64,000 bases of DNA. Source: Companilactobacillus paralimentarius DSM 13238 = JCM 10415. Lineage in GTDB: Bacteria; Bacillota; Bacilli; Lactobacillales; Lactobacillaceae. Below, piece by piece: positions 1 through 8,620 of the stretch. The notes beneath the pieces were generated by a model. That model did not search any database. It saw nothing but the letters and a program-made list of their open reading frames with translations, and was not told the origin of the DNA. The DNA lies in contig NZ_AZES01000018.1 of NCBI RefSeq assembly GCF_001434985.1, positions 1 through 64,000 of the forward strand, read 5' to 3'. The translations under genes were made by a program, and so were the position numbers. The stretch's first letter is position 1; the number at the start of each line of letters is the position of its first letter.

Positions 1-60
1 TTCTATCCAAATTTTTCGTCTGGGTAGAATTCTATTTAATCTTACAATCTACCAAATATA

Positions 61-87
61 AAAAAAACAAACGAATAATTCGTTTGT
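61..87 (-). terminator. rho-independent terminator
   Basis: A near-perfect inverted repeat (ACAAACGAAT at 67-76 and ATTCGTTTGT at 78-87) is followed, in the minus direction, by a run of U encoded by the A-tract at 61-67. It sits about 20 bases past the stop of the hydrolase remnant and would end that transcript. Confidence 0.75.
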
Positions 88-108
88 TGTCTTCAATTTT
101 TTGATATA

Positions 109-591
109 TTACAAATTATCTTTAAAGAATGAATCAAATTTATCAAACGGGATCTTATCCATTTGATCGTACAAATCCACATGATCTGCACCCGGGACGA
201 CGACTAATTCCTTATGATCCTTAATGTGATTATATGATTCTTCGGCCATATAACGAGAATGAGCATTTTCACCAGTCACAATCAGGGCAGGGCGTGGAGA
301 GATTTCATCAATATGTGCCTGTAGATGGAAGTTATAATATCCCCAAGGCGTCCCTGCTGTCCAACCGTTAGTTGAATTGACTGAACGTGGGTGAACAGCA
401 TGATCTTTATAGTAATTGAAGAAAGCTGTCGTTACTGGATCAGTGTTCTCTGGCAATTTAACTGGTAAAACCGCAATTTCCGTCATAGATCTATTGTCAG
501 CATCAAAGTTCAATTCATGGGGACCATTAGCAGGCGTATCAATCACGAATACTATTATTTGGGCGATTTTTTCGGGACCTAACACACTCAT
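109..591 (-). pseudogene. alpha/beta hydrolase, C-terminal half only
   Basis: The 160 residues match the second half of an alpha/beta hydrolase. The segment RPALIVTGENAHSRY followed by VPGADHVDLYD is the usual end of such enzymes, with the catalytic His in the last motif. The first half, with the G-x-S-x-G nucleophile elbow, is absent, and nothing upstream in any frame resembles it. A normal enzyme would be near 300 residues, so this should be inactive. The ATG overlaps the stop of the preceding open frame (ATGA), so it could still be translated by coupling. I infer an internal deletion that removed the N-terminal half. The substrate cannot be told. Confidence 0.65.
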
Positions 592-1290
592 AGATTTTTT
601 ATATCGGTAGATACTTGTTTACGCAAGGGACTGTTATTGATAGAACTAGCAAGCTCTGTAGCAACTTGTTCAAGGTAAATTGTGGTTGATTTAATTTCAT
701 GTTTACCTTTAGCAACATTAATCATTGTTAGTATTTTTTTAAATACAACTTGCTGAAACACGTTCAATTGCAAAATTGTTTAGTGAGTATAGTGCCATGA
801 AGAGGGAACGACCATACAGAGAATTCATATCTTCTCGTTTGTTGGTGTTATCAGGGATACTGGCTAAAATTGGTATCAATTTATCTAGGTCGTTATCCGA
901 TAAAAAGCTTTTTTCTGGCAGGTGATGTGTCAGAGCAACGGTAAAAGAGTATTTGGGATGAATTGATCGTAGGTGCGCAAACTCACGAATAATATCGATA
1001 TAATCATCAGCAGTATCATTTGGAAAGTACTTTTCAAGTACATTATCGTAAATATCACCATAATGTAATAGCCAAATCAAAAAGTCATGACTAGTTACGT
1101 ATTGTAAGTTCATATTGATTCCAGCATAACGATTAATAACGTCCAAGACATTGTTGAAATCTAGCCAATCCATGAAAGAATGGAAGTATTGTTCAATTTT
1201 GTCATTGTTACCATCGCCAATACTAGACAAGCCACCAAAGCTAGCTATCTTCTCTTCAATGATATTTTTCTCAAAGTTCTTCATTAACAT
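588..1290 (-). pseudogene. unrecognised protein gene, probably frameshifted
   Basis: Two open frames run in series on the minus strand: 739-1290 (183 residues, ending in SASCI) and an overlapping +1 frame that stays open from 773 to 588 (61 residues). The switch falls at a T7 tract at 734-740 next to AAAT, a typical slippage site. Removing one base there joins both parts into one reading frame of about 233 residues. I do not recognise the product. It is mixed alpha-helical and hydrophilic, with no signal peptide or membrane segment. Its stop overlaps the start of the hydrolase remnant. It may instead be a genuine 183-residue protein followed by a small frame. Confidence 0.4.
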
Positions 1291-1430
1291 ACAAGGATCC
1301 TCATATTTTTGTTAGTCTTATTTAAAATACAATACAAACATTAGGGAGACAATTACAAGGTTAAATTCTTATGTAGAATTTAACCTTTCATGGTATAAAC
1401 AAACCGTTTGATATCAACCGATAGAACTAA

Positions 1431-1484
1431 AAAAAAGATGCCACACGATAAGTCTGAATGAAAATCCTCGTGTGGCATCTTTTT
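1431..1484. terminator. strong bidirectional terminator hairpin
   Basis: A perfect 12-base inverted repeat (GATGCCACACGA at 1437-1448, TCGTGTGGCATC at 1468-1479) has an A-tract on the left and a T-tract on the right, so it works in both directions. It separates the 588-1290 locus from the YoeB remnant. Nothing else recognisable lies between 1291 and 1584. Confidence 0.8.
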
Positions 1485-1584
1485 ACAATCACTATGTTTT
1501 CAATATCTTGGATAAGTCCTACTAGAGACTCAGTCAATTGATTTCACATGAAATCACTAAAACAAAAGTGACAAGGTATTCATA

Positions 1585-1755
1585 TTAATAGTGATAACGA
1601 CATTGAATAATGGAATCCCTTGTCAGGGTATAAACAATACGATCAGCCTTATTTATTCTTCGAGACCAACAGATATCGAGATTATATTTTAACGGTTCTG
1701 TTTTTCCAATTCCTTCAAATGGATGTAGAACTATATCATCAATTATTTTATTCAT
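1585..1755 (-). pseudogene. yoeB: YoeB-family toxin remnant (N-terminally truncated)
   Basis: The minus strand encodes 56 residues that line up with the C-terminal two thirds of YoeB, the mRNA-interferase toxin of YefM-YoeB systems. Visible are HPFEGIGKTEPLKYNL, WSRRI, DRIVY and the terminal CRYHY. The family is about 84 residues long; roughly 27 N-terminal residues are missing and a TAG lies just upstream in frame. The catalytic Glu (in TEPLK), Arg (in DRIVY) and the His-Tyr end are kept, but two residues before CRYHY appear deleted. No YefM antitoxin gene is present upstream. I read this as the relic of a lost toxin-antitoxin pair. The ATG at 1755 lacks a ribosome binding site. Confidence 0.75.
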
Positions 1756-1846
1756 GGTGATGATTTTCTAAGTAAATAACAAGATTTAGCTTTCGTTGCA
1801 CATCAATCTGTTTACTGCTAAGTCCATTAAGAATAATCGTATAAAT

Positions 1847-2005
1847 CTAAAAAATAATTAGAACTAAGCCACCGACCAACATTAAAATGTAAAAAATTAA
1901 TTTATCTGACATAATCTTTCTGCCAAATTGTTTTGAGTTACTAATATTACCAACAATAGCAAAAATTGCTAGGATTATTAATCCTATACCCAAAAATATA
2001 GTCAT
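1847..2005 (-). CDS. small two-helix membrane protein (52 aa)
   Basis: An ATG at 2005 lies 5 bases after a strong GGAGGC site (2011-2016) and opens a 52-residue frame. The protein has two hydrophobic segments, residues 2-19 (MTIFLGIGLIILAIFAIVG) and about 37-52 (LIFYILMLVGGLVLIIF), joined by a basic loop with KQFGRK. It resembles the many small uncharacterised membrane peptides of lactobacilli. I do not recognise a family. It sits between a toxin remnant and a TetR gene, with no evident partner. The site and the clean hydropathy pattern support a real gene; function is unknown. Confidence 0.55.
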   Translation of the reverse strand: MTIFLGIGLIILAIFAIVGNISNSKQFGRKIMSDKLIFYILMLVGGLVLIIF

Positions 2006-2090
2006 ACAAAGCCTCCATATTTATAAAAATTTCAAACTGATAAAGTCGTAGACCTTTTGTTATGAACAATTTTATTCATAACCTTCTAAG

Positions 2091-2717
2091 CTAATTCAAA
2101 TGTGTCTTAATAATGGTATAAATGCTATCAATTCCGTACCTTTTTATATCTTCTTTTTCAGAAGGTAAATGTTTATTATATAATAACTCATCAACTAGAG
2201 CGGATATATAATCGAAAATAATAGTAGATAAAAGTCTAATTTCATGAACGTCCGTGTTATTCGCATAATATAAAAAATACTCATAGATTAAACTCACAAT
2301 TTGATCATTATGTTTTTTTCGCAGATCGAATACCTTAGGTACAACAAAGGATAACATCTCAATTTGTAAGTGAAACTCTTTATCCTCTGCATCAGTTAAC
2401 TGATCTATTAAATAAGATAGCCAGGATTTAGGATCGATTTTAAATGTCTGAAAGGATTTTTGATCATTTATCTTTTTCAAAACGAGTAAAAAATAATTAT
2501 TATAATCATTTAGGAGTGCAGCAAGAATATCATCCTTGCTAGAAAAATATGAGTAGAGTGTTCCAATTGAGACCCCGGTTTGTTTTGCAATCTCATTCGT
2601 CGAAACTTCAAAATAATTTTTTTCTATAAATAGTTTTCTTGCCGTCAGAAGAATTCGATTCTTCTTATCTTTTCCTCTTTTTTGAATAGGGATTCTAGTA
2701 TCTTTTCTTTTATTCAT
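2091..2717 (-). CDS. TetR/AcrR-family transcriptional regulator
   Basis: A 208-residue protein with an N-terminal TetR DNA-binding domain: the helix-turn-helix runs through about residues 37-60 (NEIAKQTGVSIGTLYSYFSS). The C-terminal ligand-binding half is not assignable to a known subfamily. The gene is transcribed away from the drug-exporter gene starting at 3016, a layout typical of a repressor controlling its divergent efflux pump and itself. The shared 290-bp region carries inverted repeats that may be its operator. Since the exporter is interrupted by a stop codon, the regulator may have lost its main target. Confidence 0.85.
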   Translation of the reverse strand: MNKRKDTRIPIQKRGKDKKNRILLTARKLFIEKNYFEVSTNEIAKQTGVSIGTLYSYFSSKDDILAALLNDYNNYFLLVLKKINDQKSFQTFKIDPKSWLSYLIDQLTDAEDKEFHLQIEMLSFVVPKVFDLRKKHNDQIVSLIYEYFLYYANNTDVHEIRLLSTIIFDYISALVDELLYNKHLPSEKEDIKRYGIDSIYTIIKTHLN

Positions 2718-2862
2718 TCTTCCACTTCATTTATATTTTTTGTAGTAGTTTAGTATATCACATAAACATGAGTTTAAGCTCGCTTATTTTGCAAGTATTT
2801 TGATTAATATTATTTTCAAAATACTGTTTTCAAGCTCATCATTTGATACTCTTATTAAAAAG

Positions 2863-2878
2863 ATGAGCTTTTGCTCAT
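2863..2878. promoter_or_regulatory. candidate TetR operator palindrome
   Basis: A perfect inverted repeat, ATGAGC-TTTT-GCTCAT, lies in the intergenic region between the divergent tetR and MFS genes. A related near-palindrome, GAGTTTAAGCTC, is found near 2770-2781, closer to tetR. Their position suggests they bind the adjacent TetR protein. This is inferred from position and symmetry only. Confidence 0.4.
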
Positions 2879-2892
2879 ATATGAGGTGATGT

Positions 2893-2928
2893 ATGAAGAT
2901 TACTATCTTAAATTATTCCGGACCATAA
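2893..2928 (+). other. 11-codon frame with ribosome binding site; possible leader or gene remnant
   Basis: GAGGTGAT precedes an ATG that opens MKITILNYSGP and stops at once. The start looks like that of flavodoxin-like or NAD(P)H oxidoreductases (MKITILNGS...), so it may be the stump of such a gene, or a leader peptide for the exporter. No further homologous sequence follows before 3016. Confidence 0.25.
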
Positions 2929-3015
2929 AGAATCAACCGATTTAATAATATATTTATCCTTTAAACATATTTAAACGAAAGATCAATTACTGAAATTTAT
3001 TACGGAGGAATGATT

Positions 3016-4398
3016 TTGAATAGAAAAATAAATATAACAATAGCAATGGCTTTAGGAATATTTCTTGTTATGCTCGATACCACAATCATGAATATAGCAT
3101 TACCAGCTATACAAAAGGGAATTGAAGTTGATTACAATCAGCTTTCTTGGGCCTTAAATATTTATACGATTATATTCGCCACATGTACAATTCCTTTAAG
3201 TAAATTTGGTGATATTTTTGGAAAGAACAAAACCTATATTGTCGGATTAATTCTATTTGGATTAGGCAGTCTATTTTCAGGTTTTGCTACCACATTTATA
3301 TATCTGATAATTGGACGAATCTTTTCCAGTTTAGGAGCTTCAATCTTACTTCCACTAGGAAACGCCATAGGTTTATCTACTTGGGATATAAGGAATCGAT
3401 TTAAAATAGTTGCTATCTTAGGATTGACCCAAGGAGGGGCTGCTGCAATAGGACCAACGTTAGGAGGAATTACCACTGATCTTTTTGGCTGGCATTGGAT
3501 CTTTTTAATGAATATTCCAATTGTTCTTATTGGAATATTTTTATCTGGTATTTCTTTGAACTTTAACAATGATATAAAATTGAAAGAAAAAATCGATTGG
3601 GTAGGTAGTCTTATCTCAATGTTGAGTTTATTTTTTCTAACACTTGGGCTGATTAAACTGAAAGATTAGGGAATTCAAGATTTTAAAACTGTTATGTGTT
3701 TTCTAATTAGCATTGTTTTAATAAGTCTTTTCATATTTGCAGAAAGAACCGTGAAACATCCGATGGTAAATCTAAACTTATTCAAAGTTAAGGACTTCTC
3801 CGCATCTGCAATTGTCGCTTTACTAGCACAATTTTTTTATATAGGAGTAGTAGTTGTTATTCCAAGTTATTTAACAAATGTAGATCACAAAACGGCGTTG
3901 GAAGCAGCATTAATTTTATTGCCGATGTCTTTGACTGTATTTGCATTCGGAGGATTAGGCAGTCTGGTTATTAATAAATTAGGGCCAAGATTATTAGTTC
4001 TTGTCGGTATGATTAGTATATTGCTGTCTTACATTTTGATTGTAATGAACGGAGCAACAAATTCTACTTGGCTTTCTGTAGCATTGCTTATATTGGGTAT
4101 CGGCTTTGGCATAATTGCAGGCCCAATAAATGTATTGGCAGCTTCTAATTTTAGTGGGTCATTACTTACGTCATCACAAAGTGTCATTAGTGTGGTGAGA
4201 CAAATAGGTTCAGTTTTAGGTGTATCTGTATTTTTATCAATGATGAGTTCAAATCTAAAGATTTTAAGGGTTATAGATCTAACTAAACTTAATCATGCAT
4301 ATCTGTCGATATATAATATTTGGATTCCTGTTTTGATATTATTATTACCAGTTATGTTTTCATTTCCCACAAAGAAGAAGTATTTGGTAAAAGAATAA
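3016..4398 (+). pseudogene. MFS multidrug exporter (DHA2/EmrB-QacA type) with in-frame amber codon
   Basis: The frame encodes a 14-helix drug:H+ antiporter. The first half shows LDTTIMNIALPAIQ and motif A-like SKFGDIFGKNKTY, and a motif C-like GLTQGGAAAIGPTLGG; the second half has ERTVKHPMVNLNLF, typical of the DHA2 group. A TAG at 3667-3669 splits it after LIKLKD, and the same frame continues with GIQDF and the remaining helices. Homologues usually have Asp-Trp-Gly here, so a TGG-to-TAG change is the simplest cause. I prefer the TTG start at 3016, 7 bases after GGAGG (3004-3008), over the ATG at 3010, which is too close. Without readthrough only about 217 residues would be made. Confidence 0.85.
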
Positions 4399-4660
4399 AT
4401 TATCATATAACAATATCTACTAGATATGTGAACAGGAACATATAATTTATAAATTATCGGAGTATAGCTTATAATACAATTATTCTATAATATATGTTAC
4501 TCATCACATAAATATTGAACTAATTGGGGTTAGTAGCAAATCTTTATTTGCATTGTATGTGTCACTGATACGTTTTCTATGATTGCTTCGATATAATATA
4601 CACCATCAACTACTAATAAAGAGTCATCTGATCCGTCAGAATATTGTTAAGTTAGCAACT

Positions 4661-4702
4661 AAAAAACACATCAATCAAATTTTTCTGACTGATGTGTTTT
4701 TT
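4661..4702 (+). terminator. rho-independent terminator
   Basis: A perfect 11-base inverted repeat (AAAACACATCA at 4663-4673, TGATGTGTTTT at 4690-4700) ends in a T-tract. It is about 260 bases downstream of the exporter gene and is flanked by A- and T-runs, so it may act in both directions. Confidence 0.7.
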
Positions 4703-4893
4703 GATTTTCATTTAACAGAACCAATGTAATAAGTGGGAAATAACAGAGTAGCCAAGATTCATTAAATTTAAGGAAGAGTGCTATTTTTATATTTAAGGTT
4801 ACATAATATGTATTATAAGAAGTTATGTTATTTGGGGACGTGTCAAGTCCAAGTGCAACATCTTATCAAGCATTCTAATATGAGTTATTCAAA

Positions 4894-4927
4894 AAAGATC
4901 AAAGATATAATAACATCTTTGATCTTT
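4894..4927 (-). terminator. rho-independent terminator of the phosphoesterase gene
   Basis: A perfect 13-base inverted repeat (AAAGATCAAAGAT and ATCTTTGATCTTT) begins 7 bases beyond the phosphoesterase stop, followed by U-residues in the minus direction from the A6 tract at 4891-4896. Confidence 0.8.
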
Positions 4928-4933
4928 CAGTTG

Positions 4934-5785
4934 CTAATCATTTTCTAAATGTTTTAAATACGACAAAACATCGGGTTTGTAATCATATTTAGTAATGATT
5001 TCATTTAAAGCATCATTATTATGAGTAAAAGCTTTGCCTTCAGTAAAAATACGTTCATATAATTCATAAAATGGTAATTTGTTAGCTTTAGCAAATGCTA
5101 ACTCATCATCAATTGAATAAGAGACTTTCCGGAAGTCAATTCCACGATAACTTGTCTTATCAAAAGTTAAAATAGCGTACTGAGCGCGTCTGTCAGCACT
5201 AAATTTATTCCAAGCAGTATAAGGTTGTCCAATGGAGCCCGGATTGATAATTAATTGATCTTTGCTACTAGTTCGCATTAATTGGTGGTGTGTGTGACCA
5301 TAAATAGCAATGTCAAAAGTTTTATCAAAAAGAGGCTTGTCAAAGTTCTTTTGCTCTGCATAAGGTAACAGTTCATGACCAAAATTCTTTTTAGGGTAAT
5401 TGTGAGCCAACACAACATTAAAGTTGCTGATAGTGGTTTGATCATAAATAGGCCATTGACGCATCTCTTTTAGATATTTAGGGTCTAGGTGATCATAAAT
5501 ATACTTGTACAATTCTACTATATAGGTAGTTTGGGGTTCATCAATATAGGCTTTGCTAATAGGTAAAATATCTTCAAAAAGAAAATCGTCCCAGTTTCCT
5601 CTTAATTTAATAGGGGCATTTAACGAATCAAGCAATTTTAGAATTGAATTTGTTCCTGGGCCGGGCATTAATAGGTCACCTAGAAACCAATATTCATCAA
5701 CGCCCTCTTTTTTTGCATCTTCGACTACCCTCTCAAATGCTGTGAAATTCCCATGTATGTCCGAAATTATGGCAATTTTTTTCGT
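4934..5785 (-). CDS. calcineurin-like metallophosphoesterase, apparent ACG start
   Basis: The full protein, about 283 residues, begins TKKIAIISDIHGNF, with the metal-binding D-x-H motif; later come GDL, GNWDD (the G-N-x-D box), HNYP and GHTHHQL. These are the conserved blocks of the metallophosphoesterase superfamily. The first in-frame ATG (5668) would remove the D-x-H and GDL motifs, so translation must begin earlier. The only codon correctly spaced from a ribosome binding site (AGAAGG, 5794-5799, 8 bases away) is ACG at 5783-5785, where ATG is expected. Either ACG is used poorly, or a T-to-C change has crippled the gene, or the read is wrong. Substrate unknown. A single-gene unit with its own terminator. 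Confidence 0.75.
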   Translation of the reverse strand, partial: TKKIAIISDIHGNFTAFERVVEDAKKEGVDEYWFLGDLLMPGPGTNSILKLLDSLNAPIKLRGNWDDFLFEDILPISKAYIDEPQTTYIVELYKYIYDHLDPKYLKEMRQWPIYDQTTISNFNVVLAHNYPKKNFGHELLPYAEQKNFDKPLFDKTFDIAIYGHTHHQLMRTSSKDQLIINPGSIGQPYTAWNKFSADRRAQYAILTFDKTSYRGIDFRKVSYSIDDELAFAKANKLPFYELYERIFTEGKAFTHNNDALNEIITKYDYKPDVLSYLKHLEND

Positions 5786-6109
5786 CTTAGTTACCTTCTT
5801 TTTTGTTTTTTTGATTTGTGTTTTCGTAAAATATTTAATTTAAAATTAATAATCTAAAAAATCTTGATGTCTGAGAGACGTTCTCAGACATCAAGTTCAT
5901 CATTTTTAACCAAGAGCTCATCATAAAAATCTATTTTTGAACACATATATAGCTCATAAAATGGTCCTCTTACCTTTTCAAAAGCCTTATTATACTTTTT
6001 TCAGCTTCCCTATATTTAATAAAGCTTATTATATCAGTATTTATGAAGAATAAATTATTCTTTGCTGTTTTCGTAAAACAATTAGCTTAACTACTCTATC
6101 ATTTAACTA
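5786..6109. other. intergenic region downstream of recQ
   Basis: Apart from the phosphoesterase ribosome binding site (5794-5799) and the hairpin at 5857-5895, this stretch is AT-rich and holds no open frame of note. Confidence 0.5.
5857..5895 (-). terminator. rho-independent terminator, probably of recQ
   Basis: A perfect 14-base inverted repeat (CTTGATGTCTGAGA at 5863-5876, TCTCAGACATCAAG at 5882-5895) is followed in the minus direction by U-residues from the A6 tract at 5856-5861. It lies 215 bases past the recQ stop and just ahead of the phosphoesterase start. Confidence 0.7.
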
Positions 6110-7906
6110 TTAGACCTTTAATTCCTTCTGATATTGTTCTATTTTCGAAATAAACTTTTCACCGTACTGTTCCAATTTTACTTTTCCTACTCCACTAACG
6201 GCCAGAAATTCTTCACTGTTTGTTGGCATACTCTGACACATATTCTTCAAAGTTTTATCGGAAAAGATCATGAACGGTGCTATACCCTGTTCACGGGCTA
6301 AATTCAAACGTAATTTACGCAATTGTTCAAAGAGTGCCTCATCGAAACTGCCATCAGCAACGATTGACTTCGATTCTGCGACTACCTTCTCTTCTTTTCT
6401 TCTAACAACCGAAGTTTTTCCTTTCAAGACATCTAAGCCCTTGTCAGACAGCAATAAAATGGGATACTTTCCCCCACTACTCTTTAAAAAGCCGTTTGCT
6501 GTTAAAAAGTCCAATAGACGGCTAGTTTGTTTCAAAGTAATGTCCTTAAAAATGCCAAAGGTAGATAATTTTTCAAAATGATGCCAATCATTAGCCACGT
6601 CATCTTTTCCTACTAAAACTCTTGTCACCATCTTTTTACCGTATTTCTGATCCATTCTCACAACACAGCTCAATGCTTTTTGAGCATCTGAAGTGATATC
6701 GACAATTTCACGGTCGTCTAAACAGTTGGAACACTTGCCACACGGTTCAGTATTTTCTTCGCCAAAGTAATCCAAAATAAATTTCATTAAACAGGATTCG
6801 GTTTCAGCATACTGACTCATCTTAAATAACTTATTCTTTAAGCTTAATTTATAGTCGTCATCACCTAAAGACTTATCAATAAAGAAACGATGCAAATTCA
6901 AATCAGCTGGTGCGTACAACAATACTGCTTCGGCTGGTAATCCATCACGTCCTGCACGTCCAACTTCTTGATAATAATTTTCAATTGTTCCAGGAATGGA
7001 ATAATGCAAAACATAACGCACATTAGTCTTATTGATCCCCATTCCAAAGGCGTTTGTGGCAACAATGACATCTGTTCGATCATAGAGAAAATCTTCTTGC
7101 TGTTGATGCCGTTCTTCATCACTCAAACCGGCGTGATAACGTCCGATACGAACGCCTTTACTTTGAAAATAATTATATAGATTATCAACATCTTCACGTC
7201 GACCAGCATAAATAATTCCTGACTCTTTTGCATGACTTTGAAGATAATTAGAAACGAATTTTAATTTATCAACACCATGTTCAATCTTTAAGGTCAAATT
7301 AGACCGTTTAAAGCCAGTTTTAACGATATTTTGTTCTGGTATATCTAAGATGCCTGCCAAGTCATCTTGAACCTGTTGGGTAGCTGTAGCAGTCAATGCT
7401 AGCCAAGCTGGATTTCCAGGTAGTTTTTTCAAAGACGGTATCATTTCTAAATAACTACTACGAAAATCATGACCCCAAGAAGATAAGACGTGAGCTTCAT
7501 CAATAGCAATCAAAGAAATATCTAATTGTGATAACCAACTGTAGAATTCATCATTAACGATTTTTTCAGGTGCTACAAATAGTAATTTGACGGCCCCAGT
7601 TTCAATATAGCGCATACGCTCTTCACGGTCATGCCATTCAACGGTACTATTCAAAAAGGTTGCTGGAATACCGACTTCATTTAAACTGTCAACTTGATCC
7701 TTCATTAAAGAAATCAAGGGTGAAACGACCAAGGTCACTCCGGGTAAAACAGTGGCCGGTAGCTGATAACAAATCGACTTACCACCACCGGTAGGCATTA
7801 TCCCCATTGCCTTTTCACCGGATAAAACTTTTTCAATTAATTCTTTTTGGCCGATTCTAAATGTATCATATCCAAATTCTTCTTTTAAAATGGCTTCTAA
7901 ATTCAA
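6110..7906 (-). CDS. recQ: ATP-dependent DNA helicase RecQ
   Basis: A 598-residue 3'-5' DNA helicase that acts in recombination and replication-fork repair. Seen in order: Walker A PTGGGKS (38-44), DEAH box IAIDEAH (133-139), motif III LALTATAT, motif VI QEVGRAGRDG, a zinc-binding region with four Cys in CLMKFIL...CGKCSNC, the RQC winged-helix, and a C-terminal HRDC domain (FMIFSDKTLKNMCQSMP to the end). Length is normal for the family. Translation starts at a TTG, 9 bases after GAGGGG. It stands alone, with a hairpin about 200 bases past its stop. All helicase residues appear intact. Confidence 0.96.
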   Translation of the reverse strand: MNLEAILKEEFGYDTFRIGQKELIEKVLSGEKAMGIMPTGGGKSICYQLPATVLPGVTLVVSPLISLMKDQVDSLNEVGIPATFLNSTVEWHDREERMRYIETGAVKLLFVAPEKIVNDEFYSWLSQLDISLIAIDEAHVLSSWGHDFRSSYLEMIPSLKKLPGNPAWLALTATATQQVQDDLAGILDIPEQNIVKTGFKRSNLTLKIEHGVDKLKFVSNYLQSHAKESGIIYAGRREDVDNLYNYFQSKGVRIGRYHAGLSDEERHQQQEDFLYDRTDVIVATNAFGMGINKTNVRYVLHYSIPGTIENYYQEVGRAGRDGLPAEAVLLYAPADLNLHRFFIDKSLGDDDYKLSLKNKLFKMSQYAETESCLMKFILDYFGEENTEPCGKCSNCLDDREIVDITSDAQKALSCVVRMDQKYGKKMVTRVLVGKDDVANDWHHFEKLSTFGIFKDITLKQTSRLLDFLTANGFLKSSGGKYPILLLSDKGLDVLKGKTSVVRRKEEKVVAESKSIVADGSFDEALFEQLRKLRLNLAREQGIAPFMIFSDKTLKNMCQSMPTNSEEFLAVSGVGKVKLEQYGEKFISKIEQYQKELKV

Positions 7907-7971
7907 GGTAAACTACCCCTCAGACTGTTTAAAATCAATTAAAATAAGCATATCACACTTGGCAAATGGAA

Positions 7972-8616
7972 CTATTTTTTAATTGCTAAAATTATTGTAT
8001 GTTCGATTTTATTTAAATCAGATTCAATCTGTTTTTGATCATCAATTTGTAAAACACGCTGGCTCTGTAAGAAATACAATAGAATTTGTCCAATTACGGT
8101 TCTTAAGAACTGTAATAAATCAAGATCATCCCTCAACTCACCGGTTGCAACAAGTGGTTGCCAAACATTATCAATAAATATATCTTTCATCGTTTGAATT
8201 TCATTAAACAACATATTTTTAATTTCATCGTTAATTAGAAGCTGTGAAATCAAAATAATTGCTGCATCCTTGTTTTGAACTAGAAATTGATAGCGATTGA
8301 AGACAATAAAATGAATAAAACTAGTTAAATCGTCTCCATTATCCCGTAACTTTTGAGCAAATGATTTACCGTATCCTGGCAAAATATGCTTAATCATTGG
8401 CGTTACTATAAATAGCAACAAATCATCCTTTGATTTGAAATATTTAAAGATCGTTGCTTGGCTCATTTTTGACAACTCCGCAATCTGAGCGGTTGAAGTC
8501 CCATTGTATCCCTGCTTAGAAAAAAGTGTTATAGCAGCCTGTAGAACCCGCTTTTTACCATTAGGCATCTTCTCTACTGCCAACCAATCATCTAGATCCT
8601 GAAATGCTTTCTCCAT
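7972..8616 (-). CDS. TetR-family regulator of the adjacent ABC exporter
   Basis: A 214-residue protein with a TetR DNA-binding domain in residues 17-65 (helix-turn-helix at STAQIAELSKMSQATIFKYF). Its start lies 4 bases after the permease stop, and its GAAAGG ribosome binding site is inside the permease's last codons. It is therefore the third gene of the exporter operon. A TetR gene placed last in an exporter operon usually represses that operon through an operator in front of the first gene, and such a palindrome exists at 10471-10490. The effector is unknown. Confidence 0.88.
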   Translation of the reverse strand: MEKAFQDLDDWLAVEKMPNGKKRVLQAAITLFSKQGYNGTSTAQIAELSKMSQATIFKYFKSKDDLLLFIVTPMIKHILPGYGKSFAQKLRDNGDDLTSFIHFIVFNRYQFLVQNKDAAIILISQLLINDEIKNMLFNEIQTMKDIFIDNVWQPLVATGELRDDLDLLQFLRTVIGQILLYFLQSQRVLQIDDQKQIESDLNKIEHTIILAIKK

Positions 8617-8620
8617 CCAA

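Larger units (their letters stand above)
4399..4933. other. intergenic region with two terminators; no convincing gene
   Basis: This 535-base stretch holds the terminators at 4661-4702 and 4894-4927. A 38-codon open frame on the minus strand (4530-4646, containing VVDGVYYIEAIIENVSVTH) looks faintly coding, but it has no start codon or ribosome binding site and may be a gene relic. I see nothing else. Confidence 0.5.

Noticed and set aside
3010-3012. ATG as start of the exporter
   Set aside because: Only one base from GGAGG; the TTG at 3016 has normal spacing.
3234-3569. Open frame of 111 codons opposite the MFS exporter
   Set aside because: Composition is that of an antisense shadow of hydrophobic codons, and the plus strand encodes a recognisable transporter.
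4530-4646. Minus-strand open frame of 38 codons with a plausible protein look
   Set aside because: No start codon or ribosome binding site, and not long enough to claim a gene; noted only as a possible relic.
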